Shown: positions 39,457-42,000 of the stretch, one piece after another
Numbering within the stretch: position 1 is the stretch's first letter
How the letters are laid out: each line of letters begins with the position of its first letter
Assembly (NCBI GenBank): GCA_026400155.1
Contig: JAPLPO010000110.1
Coordinates: 1 to 42,000, forward strand
Direction: 5' to 3'
Length of the DNA stretch: 42,000 nucleotides
Origin: Burkholderiales bacterium
GTDB lineage: Bacteria; Pseudomonadota; Gammaproteobacteria; Burkholderiales; Burkholderiaceae_C
Translations under genes and position numbers: made by a program
Notes under the pieces: generated by a model
Told to the model about the DNA's origin: nothing
Database searches by the model: none
What the model saw: only the letters and a program-made list of their open reading frames with translations

Positions 39457-40797
39457 TCAAATAAAGTGAATGGTTGCAGGAATTTTTTCGCGGGGAATCA
39501 GACAGGCCAGGTTGGACAGTCTTTGGCGTTTGCTGACCCGAACGCCGCCGCCACCTGCAGGGCCTCCTGTCCAAAGTGCGGTCAGCTCTTGCAAGAGCAA
39601 TTCAATGCTTGCCAATGATTCGTGTTTGGCTGCAACCCTCAAACGCACATCTCTCGAATGAGTCACCGGTGTACTGTTCAACATGCTGCCACCATCATCG
39701 CCCAGGATACTGGTGAGACCAATGAGATCAAAGCGAAGGGGCATGTATCGACCCATGCGCTTTTGCATGACCTCCATGGACAGCCTCGCCCTTGCTTCTG
39801 CGTTTGGACCTGCGTATGAAATTTCACCCTCGCCCAACCAACCGCCATCGAAATAGGCCAGTACTTTCAGGGTGTCGGTGCGAGCATGGCCCTTCACACC
39901 CGAAAGGCGAACACAGTCTGGCCCTAGTTGCTCTACTTTGGCTTGTGTGATGTCTGCCACTACATCGGGGGTGATGTATGCGGCGGGGTCATGCACTTCG
40001 TACAGGAGTTGCTCTTTGACGGTACGGCAGTCGACCAAACCCCCTGTGTGATCAGCCTTGGTAATGACACAGGAACCATCTTCAAAAATTTCTGCGATTG
40101 GAAACCCAACATTATCAAGGCCAGGAACTTCTTTTTTTCCGGGATCAGCAAAGTAACCCCCACTGACTTGCGCCCCGCACTCCAACAAATGTCCAGCCAT
40201 CGTGGCACCGGCAAGTTGGTTCCAATCTGAGGCGCTCCACTGATAGTGTGCAATGGCGGGACCCAGCAACAATGAAGGATCGGCTACACGGCCTGTTACC
40301 ACAATCTGAGCACCTTGTCTCAGGGCTTGCGCTATTTCAAACGCACCCAAATAAGCGTTTGCACAGACAAAACGACGCTCGTCAAACGCGTTGTTCAAAT
40401 GCTGCTTGACAAGAGTACGACCCTCCTGGTTGGATAAGTCATCGCCCGTAACGACAGCAATTCGAGGCTTTGGCAAGCCAAGTTTTTCAGCCAATTGAAC
40501 AATGCATAAGGCGGCACCCTGCGGATTGGCCGCACCGAAGTTGCCGATGATGGGAATGTTGTGCTTTAAACAATCAGCAAGGATGGGGCTAAGTTCCAAT
40601 TCCAGCAAAGGTTCGTAACCGAGGCCGGGATTGGCTCGGCGAATGAGATGCTGGTGGGCCAGAGTTCTCTCGGCCAGATTTTCAAACATCAAGGCAGCAG
40701 GGCCGCCCCTGGCAATAAGTGTCTTGACCACTGGAACGGCCGCATCAACACGATCGCCTGAAAAACCTGCACCGCAACCCACAGCCAATGTTTGCAT
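39457..40797 (-). CDS. AtuA-family (DUF1446) protein, acyclic terpene/acyl-CoA catabolism-like
   Basis: A 446-residue protein of the DUF1446 family named for AtuA of citronellol degradation in Pseudomonas. Family segments are VGCGAGFSGDR at the N-terminus, NFGAANPQGA near 95, VTGRVADPSLLLGP near 180, HLLECGAQVSGGYF, and the glycine-rich GGPAGGGGVR near the C-terminus. The biochemical reaction of AtuA is not settled, and homologues occur in many acyl-CoA pathways, so terpene use is not implied. ATG 40797 has an AGGA ribosome site six bases upstream; an ATG at 40824 is also in frame. It is first in its operon and divergent from lysR. Confidence 0.9.
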   Translation of the reverse strand: MQTLAVGCGAGFSGDRVDAAVPVVKTLIARGGPAALMFENLAERTLAHQHLIRRANPGLGYEPLLELELSPILADCLKHNIPIIGNFGAANPQGAALCIVQLAEKLGLPKPRIAVVTGDDLSNQEGRTLVKQHLNNAFDERRFVCANAYLGAFEIAQALRQGAQIVVTGRVADPSLLLGPAIAHYQWSASDWNQLAGATMAGHLLECGAQVSGGYFADPGKKEVPGLDNVGFPIAEIFEDGSCVITKADHTGGLVDCRTVKEQLLYEVHDPAAYITPDVVADITQAKVEQLGPDCVRLSGVKGHARTDTLKVLAYFDGGWLGEGEISYAGPNAEARARLSMEVMQKRMGRYMPLRFDLIGLTSILGDDGGSMLNSTPVTHSRDVRLRVAAKHESLASIELLLQELTALWTGGPAGGGGVRVSKRQRLSNLACLIPREKIPATIHFI

Positions 40798-40893
40798 CCG
40801 AATTCCTGAAGGGTTTAAAACCATAGGGTCATTATGCGGACCTACAATTGATTTGTAAAATTAAATTAACTGCATATTTATTAAGCTTACCTA

Positions 40894-41793
40894 ATGAAAC
40901 TTTCAGGTCGATTGATCGATGCTTTTTTAGCCCTTGAAGAAACGAGGCACTTCGGTTTGGCTGCCCAGCGCTGTAATGTTTCTCCCTCGGCCCTGAGCCA
41001 GTCCATCAGCCGTTTGGAGGCGCAATTGGGCATCAAACTTTTTGACCGAGACACAAGGAATGTTTCTTTAACACCAGAGGGACAAATCTTTTCTCAAGGC
41101 GCCAACCGAATTGCAGCTGAGATGCGCTCAGCCTTGGATGACATCGAAAATCGGTTGCAAAAGAAAGCAGGACGGGTCAGTTTGGCGGCACCTCCGTCGA
41201 TAGCTTCGAATTGGTTACCAGAGCGAATGGCTTTGTTCAAGTTACGCTTTCCAAACATTGAACTCAGGCTGTTCGACGTTGTTTCGGATCAATGCATTGA
41301 ATTCATCAGCCAAGGTCAGGCTGATATTGCCATTAACGCTCAACCGGGAAACCCATTGGAGCTGGATTCAAAAATATTGTTCAATGAGCCCATGTTCTTG
41401 ATCTGCCACAGCAGTCACCCCTTCGCTGGCAAGGAATCCATTGCTTTGAAAGATCTCAAAAAACAGCCGTTCATCCACACCATTCGTACTGGAAGTGTTT
41501 GGCAGCATGTACAAACTTTTCTTAGCATCGCAGGGGTTGTGGATACAGGCTTGGAAGTCACCCAACTTGGCACTTTGGGTGGATTGGTAGCGCGGGACTT
41601 CGGCCTGAGCATCGTCCCTCAATTTGCCTTGACTTTGTGTATGCGAAGGGATGTCGCGGCTGTCCGCATCAAGGATAAAAGAGCCGTTCGACCAATTTAC
41701 TTAGTGAAAAAGAAAAACCACAGCCTCTCGGCCGCCGCTCAATGCTTTTATGAGCAATTGTTGCTCGAGGCCGTTGACCAGAAAACGTCCTAG
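40894..41793 (+). CDS. LysR-family transcriptional regulator
   Basis: A 299-residue regulator. The N-terminal helix-turn-helix (residues 5-63) contains FGLAAQRCNVSPSALSQSISRLEAQLGIKLFDR. The effector domain starts near residue 90. It is divergent from the AtuA-type operon across a 96-bp AT-rich gap, the classic LysR arrangement, so it most likely controls that operon and itself. The effector is probably a pathway intermediate. No clear Shine-Dalgarno is seen. Confidence 0.93.
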   Translation: MKLSGRLIDAFLALEETRHFGLAAQRCNVSPSALSQSISRLEAQLGIKLFDRDTRNVSLTPEGQIFSQGANRIAAEMRSALDDIENRLQKKAGRVSLAAPPSIASNWLPERMALFKLRFPNIELRLFDVVSDQCIEFISQGQADIAINAQPGNPLELDSKILFNEPMFLICHSSHPFAGKESIALKDLKKQPFIHTIRTGSVWQHVQTFLSIAGVVDTGLEVTQLGTLGGLVARDFGLSIVPQFALTLCMRRDVAAVRIKDKRAVRPIYLVKKKNHSLSAAAQCFYEQLLLEAVDQKTS

Positions 41794-41965
41794 CAAAGAA
41801 AGATGGTTGACGAATTTTTTTGATGACGATTACTTTGCCAACCAACCCAACTTAAATTGTCTGTAGGTTATGCGGATAACATTGGATAGCACCTGTGGAG
41901 TTGGTTTGATTTCAAGTGCGGCAACTCAGATTTCACCTGTACAAACGATCAGTTTGGTTGATCAA

Positions 41966-41979
41966 TTGATCTATGTCAA
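41966..41979 (+). promoter_or_regulatory. FNR/DNR-type box near the right edge
   Basis: TTGAT, four bases, then GTCAA fits the CRP/FNR-family consensus TTGAT-N4-RTCAA exactly. It lies 170 bases after the lysR stop with no gene visible before the window ends, so it may serve a gene beyond the edge. Chance occurrence in AT-rich DNA is possible. Confidence 0.4.
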
Positions 41980-42000
41980 TGGCGCCAAAGAACCAAGGGA

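Overview
The window looks like a chromosomal stretch of a betaproteobacterium, most likely Burkholderiales/Comamonadaceae (inference). The reasons are seven Bug/TctC-type periplasmic binding protein genes in 42 kb, the rubrerythrin/Fe-S protein/DUF3501 trio, a PACE-family efflux gene, and many CoA-dependent catabolic genes with IclR, LysR and ArsR regulators. I see no rRNA, tRNA, CRISPR array, transposase or integrase.

Layout. 0-2.8 kb: a rubrerythrin operon (rubrerythrin, two-cluster Fe-S protein, DUF3501 protein) ending in a strong terminator. 2.9-6.6 kb: a NitT/TauT-type ABC importer with two different permeases, an ATPase, a small unknown membrane protein and a binding protein, all tightly packed, then a bidirectional terminator. 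6.6-8.9 kb (minus): an MpaB-like oxygenase, an SDR and a cupin dioxygenase. 9.1-11.0 kb: two tandem Bug genes. 11.1-13.5 kb (minus): an IclR regulator, a frameshifted Asp/Glu racemase/arylmalonate decarboxylase-like gene, and a carboxymuconolactone decarboxylase-like gene. 13.6-19.0 kb (plus, divergent from iclR): Bug, amidohydrolase, acyl-CoA ligase, acyl-CoA dehydrogenase and alpha/beta hydrolase. 19.1-20.9 kb (minus): a Bug gene and a TauD/TfdA dioxygenase. 21.2-25.1 kb (plus): an exported methyltransferase, an APC permease and an ACSM-like acyl-CoA synthetase. 25.2-26.7 kb (minus): arsR-arsC-aqpS. 26.8-31.1 kb (minus): Bug, aconitase-like large subunit, Bug, aconitase-like small subunit, RidA. 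31.4-33.5 kb (plus): a broken BLUF photoreceptor gene, an HtrA-like pseudoprotease and a PACE efflux protein. 33.6-36.4 kb: a complete TRAP transporter. 36.6 kb: a small secreted protein. 37.4-40.8 kb (minus): AtuA-family protein, AtuA ferredoxin-fold partner, Bug and SDR, with a divergent LysR gene at 40.9-41.8 kb.

How it fits together. Most of the window is a mosaic of small uptake-plus-catabolism modules. Each pairs a binding protein (Bug, ABC or TRAP) with enzymes for carboxylic acids, CoA thioesters or hydroxy acids. The Bug proteins have no TctA/TctB membrane partners here, so they must use permeases encoded elsewhere or act as sensors (inference).

The two strongest unusual signals are both frame-breaking repeats. 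One is a run of five GCAA tetranucleotides inside the racemase/decarboxylase-like gene: five copies put it out of frame, and three or six would restore it, which is the architecture of a phase-variable or slippage-inactivated gene. The other is a 44-bp imperfect tandem repeat that splits the BLUF gene. Also notable are a shared translation-start and signal-peptide cassette on two unrelated exported proteins, and an aconitase-like pair whose small subunit lacks the usual Ser-Ser-Arg-Glu active-site motif.
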